Below, in pieces: positions 1 to 10,700 of a DNA stretch of 64,000 nucleotides. Location: contig JAGTXZ010000003.1 in the NCBI GenBank assembly GCA_018398575.1, positions 1,302,001-1,366,000 on the forward strand. The letters are read 5' to 3'. The DNA comes from Ampelomyces quisqualis. Taxonomy: Eukaryota > Ascomycota > Dothideomycetes > Pleosporales > Phaeosphaeriaceae. Below the pieces are notes generated by a model. That model was not told the origin of the DNA and searched no databases. It saw only the letters and a program-made list of their open reading frames with translations. Within the stretch, counting starts at the first letter, position 1, and each line of letters starts with the position of its first letter. The position numbers and the translations under genes were made by a program.

Positions 1-694
1 GATATCCACGCGAATAACTTCCATGGTCTCCGTGCTGACAACTGGTGAGATGGGCAAGGGCATTGCATAGTGGTTGGAATCGGCTTCGGAAGCGTTGTTG
101 GGATCTCTGAGGAAGAGGAAACATTGGTATAGACGGTCCTCGTCACCAATACCATCGGACCCGTAGATCCAGGGGTCACTGATGACTACGGTGCCCTCGG
201 GCAGTCCAAGTTTGGCAATCTCTGCTTGGACTCTCTCATCTGCCAAGGCGATTTTCTCGATGGCTACGAGTTCGTCACCGTCTGCGTTGGCGTGGATGAA
301 TGGTCCTAGGAGAACATTTTGCACGACGCGACCGGAGGTGAGGTCGACTATCGCTTCATGGAGTTTACTCTTGGTGTTGTCAGCAAGCCTTTACCCGGAA
401 TTTCCTACCAGAGTAGCGTACTGTGTTTCTGATGTAGTAGTTGATGAATGCTTTCCTCGAGATTGACGGAAACGACTTATTGCCGTGTTCGGCCTCGAGG
501 TACTTCAGCACCTCACTTTTCGGCGGCTCCTGCAATGTAATGGCTTTGAAATGCAGGTCCGTGTGCGCGGGCCACGATGCTTTGATGATCGAGCCAGCCG
601 TTCGTATCTCAGCAGCCGAAAGAGGGGCAAGCGGATGTGATGGTACCGATTTTGCAGTACGCGGCGTGACGTCGGTGGCCATTTCAGTCGTCAT
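1..694 (-). CDS. Copper amine oxidase, N-terminal part (runs off left edge)
   Basis: This is the 5' part of a primary-amine (copper/TPQ) oxidase, which deaminates primary amines to aldehydes with release of ammonia and hydrogen peroxide; fungal members are usually peroxisomal. Two exons are visible: 694-422 (91 codons) and 369-1 (123 codons), joined by a 52-nt intron (370-421) in phase 0. The joined protein has the family pattern HPLAPLSAAEI, YYIRNTSKLHEAIVDL and PEGTVVISDPWIYG, which lie in the N2/N3 domains. The copper-binding His residues and the Tyr that becomes topaquinone lie beyond the window, so activity cannot be judged. An upstream in-frame Met exists at 754, but a TATA box at 777-783 puts transcription start near 750, so the ATG at 694 is preferred. 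Family identity is confident. Peroxisomal location is inference, because the C-terminus is missing. Confidence 0.85.
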
Positions 695-776
695 ATCCGC
701 GAAACTTTTCCAGAACACTGAAGCAACTTTAACCAGGAAAAGTTGGAGGTTCAAGAACTTTCATAAATCGGCCTCC

Positions 777-783
777 TTTTATA
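777..783 (-). promoter_or_regulatory. TATA box of the amine oxidase gene
   Basis: On the minus strand this reads TATAAAA within GGGTATAAAAGGAGG. It lies 83 nt upstream of the chosen ATG at 694, which fits a start of transcription about 30 nt downstream. Confidence 0.6.
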
Positions 784-1535
784 CCCACGCCAGAATCTCA
801 CTTTAGTTAACTAACAGAGTCATCATGGTTCCATGGACGTACGACCCAACGATCCGCGATTCTGATAAGAAAGTTGACCAATCGTATCTACGCACTGAAA
901 CTGTTCCGCGTGGCGCCGCGAGGACCTGCCATAAATGGCAAAGCGGCTGCTTGGGACCGTGAAGTATTACTCGCGTAGCGTTATGTGTATATACCCCGCC
1001 TGCAGATGCTTGCGGGATCCGCACGACGCTTCACTACCGTTGTGCAACCTCAACATACATCCATGAATGTTTCGTGTCCATGTGGTCAGATTCCGTCTCT
1101 TCAACGTACTCCTGTATGGTGCAGAACATTTTCGTCCCACTGTCATCGCACGCCACATCTCCACTACACGAGCTCTACCGCATGTTACAATATACGAGCG
1201 AAAATGACCGGGGCCCTGGTCAGAAGTATTGTATGCTGAATTGTAAGTCAGCTTCCCACCCAAAAAGTGGTCCTGTGCTATTATAGACTTCTTGCTTCAA
1301 TCAACGTTACCTCCTACCCGTTCCCCTTGTGTCTTTGTGTCTTTTCAAAGCTAAGATATAGGCGTTAATAGTATTATAATCTTGTTTTCTATAGTTGCTT
1401 TTAATGCTAAGATGCAGATTGCGGCATTTTAAAGTAGCCTGTTGTAGAAAGTAACGCGAAACTGTATTGTAGCTACTATAATAGCTTAACAGCACTTATC
1501 TGTATTTGCAACACTAAAAACAGTGCCAAGAATGT
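784..1535. other. Intergenic, no gene seen
   Basis: Only short overlapping ORFs on both strands, with no recognisable domain. The DNA turns AT- and TpA-rich from about 1300 onward, next to the inverted-repeat element. Confidence 0.5.
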
Positions 1536-2064
1536 CTATATCCTGTAGGGACGCGCGAGAGAGAGTTGCCCTAGGCTAGCGTCTGTAGTACTCCGTATCC
1601 GTACAGCCGAGGTTATCTGATACGCCTCGGCATAAGAACCTAATGACGCCTACTCCGTACATGCAACAGTGCTCTACTTCTCAACTACTACATCATGTAT
1701 GATTAATACTATAGTCTAATATTTATATATGTACATCTCTTAAGCTTCTCCTGTATCTTTTTGGTGATACCTTATAATAGGGGTAGTGTGCAGCTGTCTG
1801 CAGCTAGGATGCTGGATTATACTTGGCACAGGCTACATAAGCGCAAACCTATTGAGAAGCGTACATTAGAGCTACCTACTCCTACAAAGGTTTAACAATC
1901 TTACACAAGAGAGAATGTATGGGAAAACGCTTGTATATTGTCTATTGTAAGACTGCAAACAACGGAATGAGGTTGCCTCTAAGTATCAGCCCGCCAATCG
2001 GTCGTACCGTACTGCGGACCCTAGCCTAGGGCAATTCTCTCTTGCGCGTCCCTACGGAATACGG
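1536..2064. mobile_element. Short non-autonomous DNA transposon-like element with 56-bp terminal inverted repeats
   Basis: The left end (1536-1591) and the reverse complement of the right end (2009-2064) match at 47 of 56 positions. The core 1545-1579 versus 2021-2055 matches at 33 of 35. Eight of the nine mismatches are transitions (C/T or G/A), as expected from repeat-induced point mutation or old deamination. The interior is AT-rich, has no ORF of note, and carries a small perfect hairpin stem (GCCGAGG at 1606-1612 with CCTCGGC at 1625-1631). No convincing target-site duplication was found, so the exact termini and superfamily are open. It could be a MITE-like deletion derivative of a larger transposon. 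Confidence 0.65.
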
Positions 2065-3355
2065 TACTGCCTTATAAGCTGCCTCAATTAAAGCGTGTAG
2101 ATGACTTTGATATTGGTGACCCACGAACGCTATGTCAGAATCTCTTAGGTAAGGGCTTACAAGCATGGACTTGGCGTTCAAAATCACGCCCGGATACAAT
2201 CTCAAAACCCCCCTATTGGACCCCTGTATTTTCGCTCGTATGCACGAAGAGGCGGTAGAAACGAGTTGGAAGTGATTGTCGATCGTTTCTAGACTCTCTG
2301 CATTTCTCTACACAAGTTGGAGAAAACACAACACGGAAAATCAGCCGCAAGCGCGAAGGTTTGAGCAGACGTAGAACAGGCGCAGATGTACATCTGCATT
2401 GCATGCACCATCAGCACCTTCTCCAGTGCGCGCAGAGCATGTCCAGAAAATACCGAGAACAGGATCGTTCCATCATATTGGTCGTGATGCAACAGACATA
2501 CATATTCGAACAGGCGAAACATGGCTGCATATTCGTGCGACTCTGATCTCATTAGTTGTCGCACAGCAGGTCTCCGATCAGCGTATTCTTCCGAGCGACC
2601 TGTCAGTTAGTCTTCCGCCTACATAACTGCTTGCCACGAGGTATCTCAAATGAAATACGTCGGAACTGGGGTTGAAACATTGAAACCCAGATTCAGGTAC
2701 GGCACACTAACCTCATCGTTCACTGCACTGGCGTCCTGTTGATCTTTCACCGTCCATCAGAGCCCGCTCGCAGCCGCTGCGACCAGACGTCTGGAAGAGA
2801 CAAACGGAGTCGTTGTCTATTTCGATGCTACGATTCAATGTCCCGCCTTAGTCGCCTCCATCGCAATCTACGATATTACCCCACATATTACTATATTCGA
2901 GGGCGTGACCTGATGCACTATTTGCTGCCCAACTCAATTTCTCCAGGGCTCGCGACTACCTACCACCCTCGCTTGCTTGAATCGCTGCGAAGGATTGGGT
3001 GAAATTCTCCTCAGAGGCCGAAACAATAAGTACCAGGCAAACATTCTCCTACCCGATATTACCTGTTCCACCAGAGCCCATCAATACCCACCAGCATTGT
3101 TCTTTTTGTCACATTACGGATCCTAGTCGCCGGGTCACTTGCTTCTACCGGCAAAGGTTGCACTATGGCCTACATCGAGAACCGGTTCCTCTACCGACAT
3201 GCCTGCCCCAGACTGCCAGCACTGTGACGTTCGTTTCATTTCGAGCCTCATGCATGACCCAATCAAGCCTGGACTTTAGGGCTGTTTGCAAAATCCTTTG
3301 GCACGTTAATATGGGAACCACGGCGCCTCGAGGCTAGCAGACCGGGAGAGACAGG
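2065..3355. other. Intergenic, no gene seen
   Basis: About 1.3 kb with only short ORFs and no recognisable protein family. The right end is the promoter of the AA9 gene. Confidence 0.5.
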
Positions 3356-3362
3356 TATATAA
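3356..3362 (+). promoter_or_regulatory. TATA box of the AA9 monooxygenase gene
   Basis: TATATAA, 89 nt upstream of the ATG at 3451. The leader that follows is rich in C and A, which is common in highly expressed fungal genes. Confidence 0.6.
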
Positions 3363-3450
3363 GGTCAAGAGAAAGTCGTCTGGTATTTCTAAACAACGAT
3401 CGTCAACTCTCATTCAATAATCTACCAAGTCACTCACTGCCTAATACGCC

Positions 3451-4330
3451 ATGAAGACCACCACTGTTGTAACCGTCGCCCTTGCCGCCCTCGGCCAGGT
3501 TGCCCAGGCTCATTGTATGTTCAGGAGCATACAAGCAGAATAGCTCGTTGCTAAAGGTGTACAGACATCTTCCAGACCTTGACTGCCAACGGTGCAAAGG
3601 GATCGCTCTTTCAGAACATCAGGCCTGTTCCCAACAACAGCCCCGTCACCGTCCTTTCCGACAACGCTCTACGATGCAACGTTAACGGTGCAAGTGGTGC
3701 ATCGACTGGCGTTGTCTCGGTCGCCGCTGGTTCTTCCGTCTCCTTCACCGCCGACCAGGCCGTCTATCACCAGGGCCCAGTTTCATTCTACTTAAGCAAG
3801 GTCCCCAATGCAGCTTCAGCGGATGGATCAGGCGACTGGTAAGAGGTTCCGAGAAGTGAGAAAAAAAATATTTGCTTATTTTTGAAAAAAGGTTCAAGAT
3901 CAAGGAGATTGGTCCCGACTTTTCATCTGGCCAAGCCAAGTGGGACATGAGCGGTGGGTCACTCACACTTACTGTTAGTATGTTCGATATTATGTGCTGA
4001 TGCTTGTATAGCGACCTACTCGGTCACGGTTCCAACCCAGATTTCTGCCGGCGAGTACCTTCTTCGCATCGAGCAGCTCGGTATCCACAACCCTGGATCT
4101 CCTCCTCAGTTCTACATCTCCTGCGCCCAGCTCAAGGTCACCGGTGGAGGCTCAGCTAGCCCATCTCCTACCGTCAAGATTCCAGGTAGGAATGTTTCGC
4201 ATCATGCGATTGTAGTACAGACTAACGCCGTTCAGGACATGTCAAGTCAACCGACTCTGGATACACTGCCAACATCTACAACAACTTCAAGAGCTACGTA
4301 GTTCCCGGGCCCAAAGTCGCGACCTACTAG
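3451..4330 (+). CDS. AA9 lytic polysaccharide monooxygenase (former GH61), secreted
   Basis: A copper enzyme that oxidatively cleaves cellulose or related beta-glucans outside the cell. Five exons: 3451-3514, 3565-3838, 3892-3953, 4012-4185 and 4236-4330, with introns of 50-58 nt; the product is 222 aa. A signal peptide of about 20 residues ends in AQA and leaves His21 as the mature N-terminus. His21 with His90 (in YHQGP) forms the copper histidine brace. Gln166 and Tyr168 (QFY) complete the AA9 active site, and Cys59/Cys171 should form the conserved disulphide. The protein stops soon after the catalytic domain, so there is no CBM1 cellulose-binding module; it has only a short Ser/Pro linker-like stretch and a Tyr-ending tail. 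The regioselectivity class cannot be told from the sequence. Family call is firm; substrate is inference. Confidence 0.93.
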
Positions 4331-5161
4331 GTTTGACCGTGGCAGGGCATCTTAAATCCTTGTTTAGGTGATCAGGTTGCCTTGAGGATCATCAAATTGG
4401 CCACGGCTTTGGACACACTTCGATTGTAAATATTACCTCAATGATGACACATTCATATCCACTGTGACGAATCTCGGCTTTTTTCACATTTCGCTCCACT
4501 CTAATTATGTGCTACAAGACCTATCACGTTGGTTTTTTCACTCCGTCTCCTGTACTCCTGCAGACGGGTTGCGAGAATCTTTGTACCCTCATCAGAAACC
4601 AATAACGCATAAAAGCCTAGTATAGTAAGCTTTACCAGAGTCCTCTTATTATAAGTCATGTAAATCGCCTCGCGCAGAACATTGGAGAGCTTTTAGTGAC
4701 ATATCATGCAGTCACATTTAGGTCTGAAGCAAGCTGCTGCTGCGAAGCATCGAAATCTATGTCCGCCACGGTGCTTTAATGTTCACATGTGCCGTTTGTG
4801 ACTACCCACTTCCATGTTTTGATGTGTTGGCTTCTCAAACACACGCGTAAGAGTTATACACTTCACCATTCCTCGTCAATAACGGAGCTGTAACATCAGC
4901 ATTCTGTGATCTAGGAAATGGCACGTCTTACCATCGAACACCTCGAACTTCACAAACTAGACCTACTTCGATCACTTCGTCGTCGCCAACGATTGCTTAT
5001 AAGCCTCGCTGGTCACTCGGCAACTGGATCCTTATTCTCTTTTGCACTGCATCAACCCCTTGAAGCTCTCAAGACGGCTCTTCCGTGCCACACTTCCACA
5101 AGCTTCTGCGCCTGCTCCCCTGAGTTTCCGACTCCACTACGCCCTCAACCACTACTCCTCA
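4331..5161. other. Intergenic, no gene seen
   Basis: 3' region of the AA9 gene and 5' region of the next plus-strand gene. An in-frame ORF extension to 5042 exists upstream of the next gene, but its composition differs and it is taken as leader. Confidence 0.5.
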
Positions 5162-6220
5162 ATGTCAGCACCTCCCCACCACGCCAACATCGCCAACAAC
5201 CCCAACGTCAACCGCAACCCGCCTCCACCGCCTCTCAACGCCCCTCCTCAAGGCGCCCAACCACAGCAAGTTGTCGTCGATCAGCTCCACCAACAAGCCC
5301 CCATCTACGGCCCCCCAGTCGGCATCGGCATCGGCAGCCCAGCAGCATTCGGAATCGCACCACCCTTCGGTGTAGGCGTCGGCATAGGTGCGTTCCCTCC
5401 ACCCATTTACCCACCGTTGGGCTTCGCGGGCGGCGCAATGGACCCGGCTATATTTGGCCTCGCGCACGGCATGCAAGGTCCGCTCGCGCCCATCCGCACG
5501 GGAAACTTCTTGCCCGGCGCTCATCACGGTATAGGCTTTGGACTACATGGAGCTGGCGGCGTGCCGTTTCCGCCGCCGCCGCCCGGCGCGATAGCAGGTG
5601 TTGTTCCGCCATTCATGCCTGCTGCGCCGTTGTGGAATGGGGGCGGGTTGGCATTTGGGAATGTGCCTATTAATGGTGTGGGGATGGGCATGGGGATGGG
5701 CATGGGCATGATGCCTGGTATGGGTATGGGTATGGGTATCGGTATGATGGGTGGTGCGAATACCATGCACACGCGCCCTGCGCCCATGGTACATGATGGA
5801 AATATGGGGTTTCCTGCCCAACCGGAACAACAAGATGTCACGCAGATTTCTGGCGGTATTCCACCTGGCGTTGTGATGGTTGAGTCGGCGGAACATTCAA
5901 TTGCGCTGTGGATAAAGGGGAATGTGTGTCCTTGGTTGAGTCCTGGTGCGCAGTTCCAGATTGAATGTCTGGCGTTTGGAAGTACGACCGGGTTGAATCG
6001 GGTCATCCAAGTGTTGAATGATGGAAAGCCGGATGCGGAGTGCGAGAATATGGCGGTCACGGAGTGTATTGAGTTGGGTAATGGAATGTGGGAGAAGGGG
6101 CAGACATTCAAGTACAACGACGCTGTGAGCAGAGTCTTGACAATGAAGGATGCAGGATGGGACAACAAGAGGAACAGGGCAGGTGGACAGAGTCTGCACC
6201 TCTGGTGTCATCGTATCTGA
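5162..6220 (+). CDS. Hypothetical Gly/Met/Pro-rich protein
   Basis: An intronless frame of 352 aa; I do not recognise its family. The N-terminal half is low-complexity: Pro-rich segments (NPPPPPLNAPPQ), Gly/Ile/Phe-rich stretches, then an imperfect Gly-Met dipeptide array around residues 175-205. The C-terminal part (about residues 235-352) is of normal composition, with several Cys and Trp residues (VCPWLSPGAQF, NGMWEKGQTFKYND), and looks like a small folded domain. No signal peptide or membrane span is evident. The start at 5162 is chosen because the sequence upstream (from 5042) is Arg/Leu-rich and unlike the rest. The opposite strand carries a long ORF over the repeats, which is a shadow of codon bias. 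A real gene is likely; its function is unknown. Confidence 0.6.
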   Translation: MSAPPHHANIANNPNVNRNPPPPPLNAPPQGAQPQQVVVDQLHQQAPIYGPPVGIGIGSPAAFGIAPPFGVGVGIGAFPPPIYPPLGFAGGAMDPAIFGLAHGMQGPLAPIRTGNFLPGAHHGIGFGLHGAGGVPFPPPPPGAIAGVVPPFMPAAPLWNGGGLAFGNVPINGVGMGMGMGMGMMPGMGMGMGIGMMGGANTMHTRPAPMVHDGNMGFPAQPEQQDVTQISGGIPPGVVMVESAEHSIALWIKGNVCPWLSPGAQFQIECLAFGSTTGLNRVIQVLNDGKPDAECENMAVTECIELGNGMWEKGQTFKYNDAVSRVLTMKDAGWDNKRNRAGGQSLHLWCHRI

Positions 6221-6374
6221 GGTTGTGCTATGTTTGGTTTGGCGGTGATATACTACTTTCATGTTCGAATTACTCTACTGTCTTGCCTCTTTTAAGTACT
6301 TGGATTTTGGATTTTGCCACTACGATAACTCAGCGACACTCTCAAGCATACCAGTATCTTGAATATCTTCACTT

Positions 6375-7381
6375 TCAACCCAACCAATCTCCCTGCACCT
6401 CCGCCATGATCTCCCTCAACCACTCCTCATCCTCTTCATGCAACTCCCCTGCAAACCCATGATCCCCCGGCGGCGTAATAATCTCAACCTTCGCCCCCGG
6501 AAACTTCTTCCTCGCCTTCTCCACAAACGTATGTGACCACTTCACCGGAACATTGGTGTCATCCTTTCCGTGAATAACATACGTCGTCACAAAATATTCA
6601 GCCTCATCAAGCCGCATCAACGGCCAAAGATATTCTCCTTAGCCGAAGAAGTTAGAACTCCGCCCAGCGCCCGTGTGCGCGGAGCATAGGTGCCAGCCAG
6701 TCGCGAGCGGGGGGTGTGACGCCGGAAATGATGGTCCCAGGGATGATGGAAGCGATTTCACTTTCAAAGACTTCTTTCGGGGGGATCGGTTCGCCGCAAC
6801 ATAGCTCATCGGGTGAAGTAGGGATTGCACATAATACTGGACATTGCACGAGACATGCTTTGAAAGTATGTTCGGGCTGAGTGAAGACAGATTGCAGGGC
6901 GCACCATGTGCCTGCGCTGTCACCTGAGACGAGGATTTTGGAGAAGTCGGTGATGATGGATGGATTCTTGGAAGAGAGATACTCGGGAAGGGAGATACGC
7001 ATCCATGTCCAGAAGTCGGTAATGTCGGCGAGGATGTCGTCGCCAGTGTGTTCGGGAACAAGGCGGTAATTGGGGAGGATTGCGATGGCATTGTTCCGGA
7101 TTGTGAAGTGGATCAAGTACGCTAGGAACCAATCTGGGTAAGCTCCTGTCACTGTGGTCTGTGATGACGGTTCAGCGACGCGATGGTGTGTGTGGAAATC
7201 GATTGTTGATGCTTACGAGACCACCGCCATGCCATTTCACGTACAAAGGATGCTTCCCTGGCTTGAGGCCCTTTGGCACAAGGACTACGGCTTCTATCTC
7301 ATGATCTCCGATCTTCTTGTATGAGGTTGTGTAGTAGTCGAAGCTGTCGAATCGAGTAGCAGCGGTGGTGCGAACCGACAT
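6375..7381 (-). pseudogene. Alpha/beta-hydrolase (HSL/arylacetamide-deacetylase type) with frameshift and stop
   Basis: Exon 1 is 7381-7217, intron 7216-7159 (58 nt), then 7158-6375. The pieces encode a hydrolase_3-type esterase/lipase with oxyanion motif WHGGGL, nucleophile elbow SGDSAG, catalytic Asp in HGKDDTNVP and His in GDHGF, in the right order and spacing for a protein of about 310 aa. Between GRWAEF and EYLWPL the reading frame shifts, and both frames hit a TAA (near 6652 and 6639). No GT donor upstream gives a splice that keeps the conserved DWLAPML...HGRW segment, although TTCTAAC and TAAG just there resemble a branch point and acceptor. Without repair the product ends at about 224 aa and lacks the catalytic Asp and His. 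Either a recent pseudogene, an assembly error, or an unusual intron I cannot resolve. Confidence 0.6.
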
Positions 7382-7787
7382 TGTGAAAGAAGCGCTGATA
7401 TGATAAAAAATGATGGTGATTTTGAGTCTTGTCCTTGAGAACGATCCTGGAAGGTGATAGATATTCTACACAAAACCTGTGCTACTATGGCCTGCTTTTA
7501 CGTTCGCTACCTGATTTGTCTATGGAGATAAGAGCCTCGGAGCACCTGTTCTTTGTTATCTTCAGTGTAATAGCACGACTCTTACTACTTCAACGCGAGG
7601 AAGATAGTGTTTACATCGTGATCAAGACACGGTGTTATTGTCAGCTTGCTTCTTCACCCGCCAAGTCCGGGAATTTTAGGCTGTGCGGAAACGCGTAGCT
7701 TTATACTAGCTCCGTTCGACATTTGTAAGCAGAACGAAGGAAAAAGCACTTTGATTCTGAAATGTGTTTATTGCGTTAACGTCGGTG
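7382..7787. other. Intergenic, no gene seen
   Basis: Hydrolase promoter side and transporter 3' side. Only short ORFs without recognisable similarity. Confidence 0.5.
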
Positions 7788-10700
7788 TCAAGCCACCGGT
7801 ACCGTATCAGATGTCTCAGTCGAAGCTTGCATCGTCTTTCTAGCGCCGTTCTTTCCTACACCGAATTTCTTCCACAATTTACCAAACCATCGTTCTTTCA
7901 CGACCTTAAGCACTACGTATGCGAAAAATCGATATGCTATAGCGCAAATACCAAGCGCCATTATACTCATTCCAGGGTCGACATTCAGCTTATATAGGTC
8001 GAGAACTTGTTCACCTGATGTTATTGGACACTGGCCGTTGATTCGTTGCCAATCTTCGCACGTGAATTCTAGATCGCGGAAAGTATACACTGCCATGTTA
8101 CCTACCGCCCATTTTACCGGGGAAAGATGGTTGAAGGCTTGCAGGAAGCTTGGAATACTGAGTGAGAGGACACCACCTTGTGCATATGTTAATGGTTTCT
8201 TGTTTGCAGGACATTTGTGGAGAACTTACCCATGACTTGCGCAACGCTCAAGAATACAGACATGCAGTTGACTGAAAAGCCGGTATGTGTAAAGAGTGTG
8301 TTGAAAGCAATACCAAGGCTCTCACCGCAGCTGGTGATGCAGAAAGCATTGTAGGTGATGATGAAGAATGTCGACGCATTTCGCTCCAGACCAACGGCAA
8401 AGACTGCCAAGAGCGAGAATATGATGCAGCTAATGATCTCAAATGGCGTCGTAAGCGAAATGTATGTCATGAAGAAAGCTTCGACGCCATAAATGCGATC
8501 ATCAAAGTCGCGATAAAATACATCTCGTTCGATTGGGTATACTGCGATATTGTTGAGCATGCCGACAAAGTATAGCGGTGCAACCTCGATAATGAAACCC
8601 ATGCGATTTTGGATCGCAAAGTAGTTATTCTTCAATGGCGCAAAGTACAACGCGAGGACGATACCCATGCCGACAACTTGCATAATCCGTGCAATCATGA
8701 TGTCGGGTTGACGAAACATATTTCTCGTCATGCGCCTGATGAGAATGGAGTACGCAGTCACGAAAGACGAAGGCTCTCGTGCGAGACTTCCGAGTTCAGC
8801 TGGTGTGGCAATGGAGCCCGTTCGTGCGGCATGGAACATATCGGAACTCCAGGACTGGATAAGTTTCCGTACTTTAGCCCTGCTGGCCGCCTCGCGTGCC
8901 TCGTGCTGCAAGTCAACGGTGATGAGATCGAGAGCGAAGTCTGCAGGGTTGATATGACGAGGACACTCATAGCCTTGCGTAGCAAAATGAGGCAGCATCT
9001 CACTGGCTGGTCCTGCGTAGATTGGATGCCCGCCACGAGCCAAGAGTAGGATGTTGCCGAAATGAGTAAACAGATCTGATCGAGGTTGGTGTATGGTCAC
9101 GACCAAGGTGCGTCCCTCGTGAGACAAGCCAAGAAGCACGTCCACAATTGACAGGGCGGTGAAGGCGTCCAGTCCAGATAGTGGCTCATCAAGTAGTAAG
9201 ACGCGTGGCTCTGTGAGAATTTGTACGGCAATAGTAACTCTGCGCTTCTCACCACCACTAATGCCTTTGATCAAGTCGTTCCCGATCAGATTATCGGCAC
9301 AGTCCTTTAGACCCATCTTCAGCAGGATCTCTTCTGCGCGTTGTGTCTTTTGCTCCTTGGACATCCATTTTGGTAATCGCAGGCCTGCAGCATATCGAAG
9401 GGTCTCGCGAACTGTAAGTGATGCGAGAAGGGCATCGTCGTCCTGTGTGACAAAAGAACAGATGGAGTGAATCACATCTTGTGAAGGCTCTGCTCCATTA
9501 AAGGTCATTGATCCAGCTTGCTTGTATCTCGTCCCGATATCATCCTTGAGTCGTCCGGCCATGCTGTTCAGCAAAGAAGTCTTCCCAGACCCAGAGGGGC
9601 CCATTATGACGTTGAGCGAGCCTGGACAGAATTCTGCAGCGAGTGGTTGAAGAATCGTTTTGGTCCGTTGTTGGCGAAGTGCACGCTTCTCGATGTCTAG
9701 AGCAAAGTCGTTGAGGCGAATTGTAACTGTTCTAACATCACCAGGGGCTGGTTCAGCCATCTTCTCTTTACCGGCGGAAGCGTCCGAGTTAGATGGTCTT
9801 GCTCGTGCCATGGCGATCTCTGCACTCCAGAACCCGAGAATAAGTCCTGCCCCAAAATAGAATGCAATCACATAGCCAACTAAGGCAAGTATCGGTCGCC
9901 AAACCCAATTACCTGGAAAACCGAGAGAAGTTAAAATGAATTCTCCTGTATATTCCTTACATGCTGGATTCAAGGAGCCTCCTTCAAGAGGGCAGTCATA
10001 GAATTGGCCAGTAAACTCATTGGCACTTAGAGCGCCAAAAGCGTAGAACTAGTTGAAAGATTAGTACAAACACTCAGATTGACTGAAGCGATAGGGTGGA
10101 AAACAGTCAAAGGGACAGTGACTGTGATTCACATGATGATAGACTTACCAAATAACACGCCCACTTCGTCCAGCGAACGTAGACCGGGATCGTATTTGAC
10201 TGGATAAAATACCCACAACCCATAGACTGCAGGGTATAGGCCAAGTTGGCGACCAAGCTTGCACCAGCAAAGTTCCTGGAGACAGCTACACAAGTCGTTG
10301 CAAGACAAACCGCGATATACTGCAAGAGCAAGACAACGCTGAAGAATGTGAGGAACTGGCCTCCATCTGCACGGAATCCTGTCATGAAGTAATAAATTAC
10401 CGAGAAGATGAGGGGAACCGGAATGTCTTCGATGAAGAAGCGCGCCAGCCTTCTGGAGATGAGAAATGCGGGGATGCTGACGACACCTTGCCGTCTCTCT
10501 TCGTCGAAGAGCTGAATGTCGGTGATGAGTCGGTATGTTTCGTATAAGAGTATGAGGTAGCCTTGGAGAGCAGCTGCGTTATAAAGTGCGCCTTGACGGG
10601 AGCGAATACCAGATAACGAGCCATCCAGGTTGAGGAAGATCCAGCCTGTAATAATTGCCATCGCAACGGCTTCGAACAGACTGCCAAACATGCCCATGGG

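Noticed and set aside
1800..1900. Possible transposase remnant inside the TIR element
   Set aside because: Translations contain stops in all frames and no transposase motif can be seen.
5524..6168. 214-codon antisense ORF over the Gly/Met-rich gene
   Set aside because: It mirrors the repeats of the plus-strand gene (Pro/Ile/Met runs) and has no independent features.
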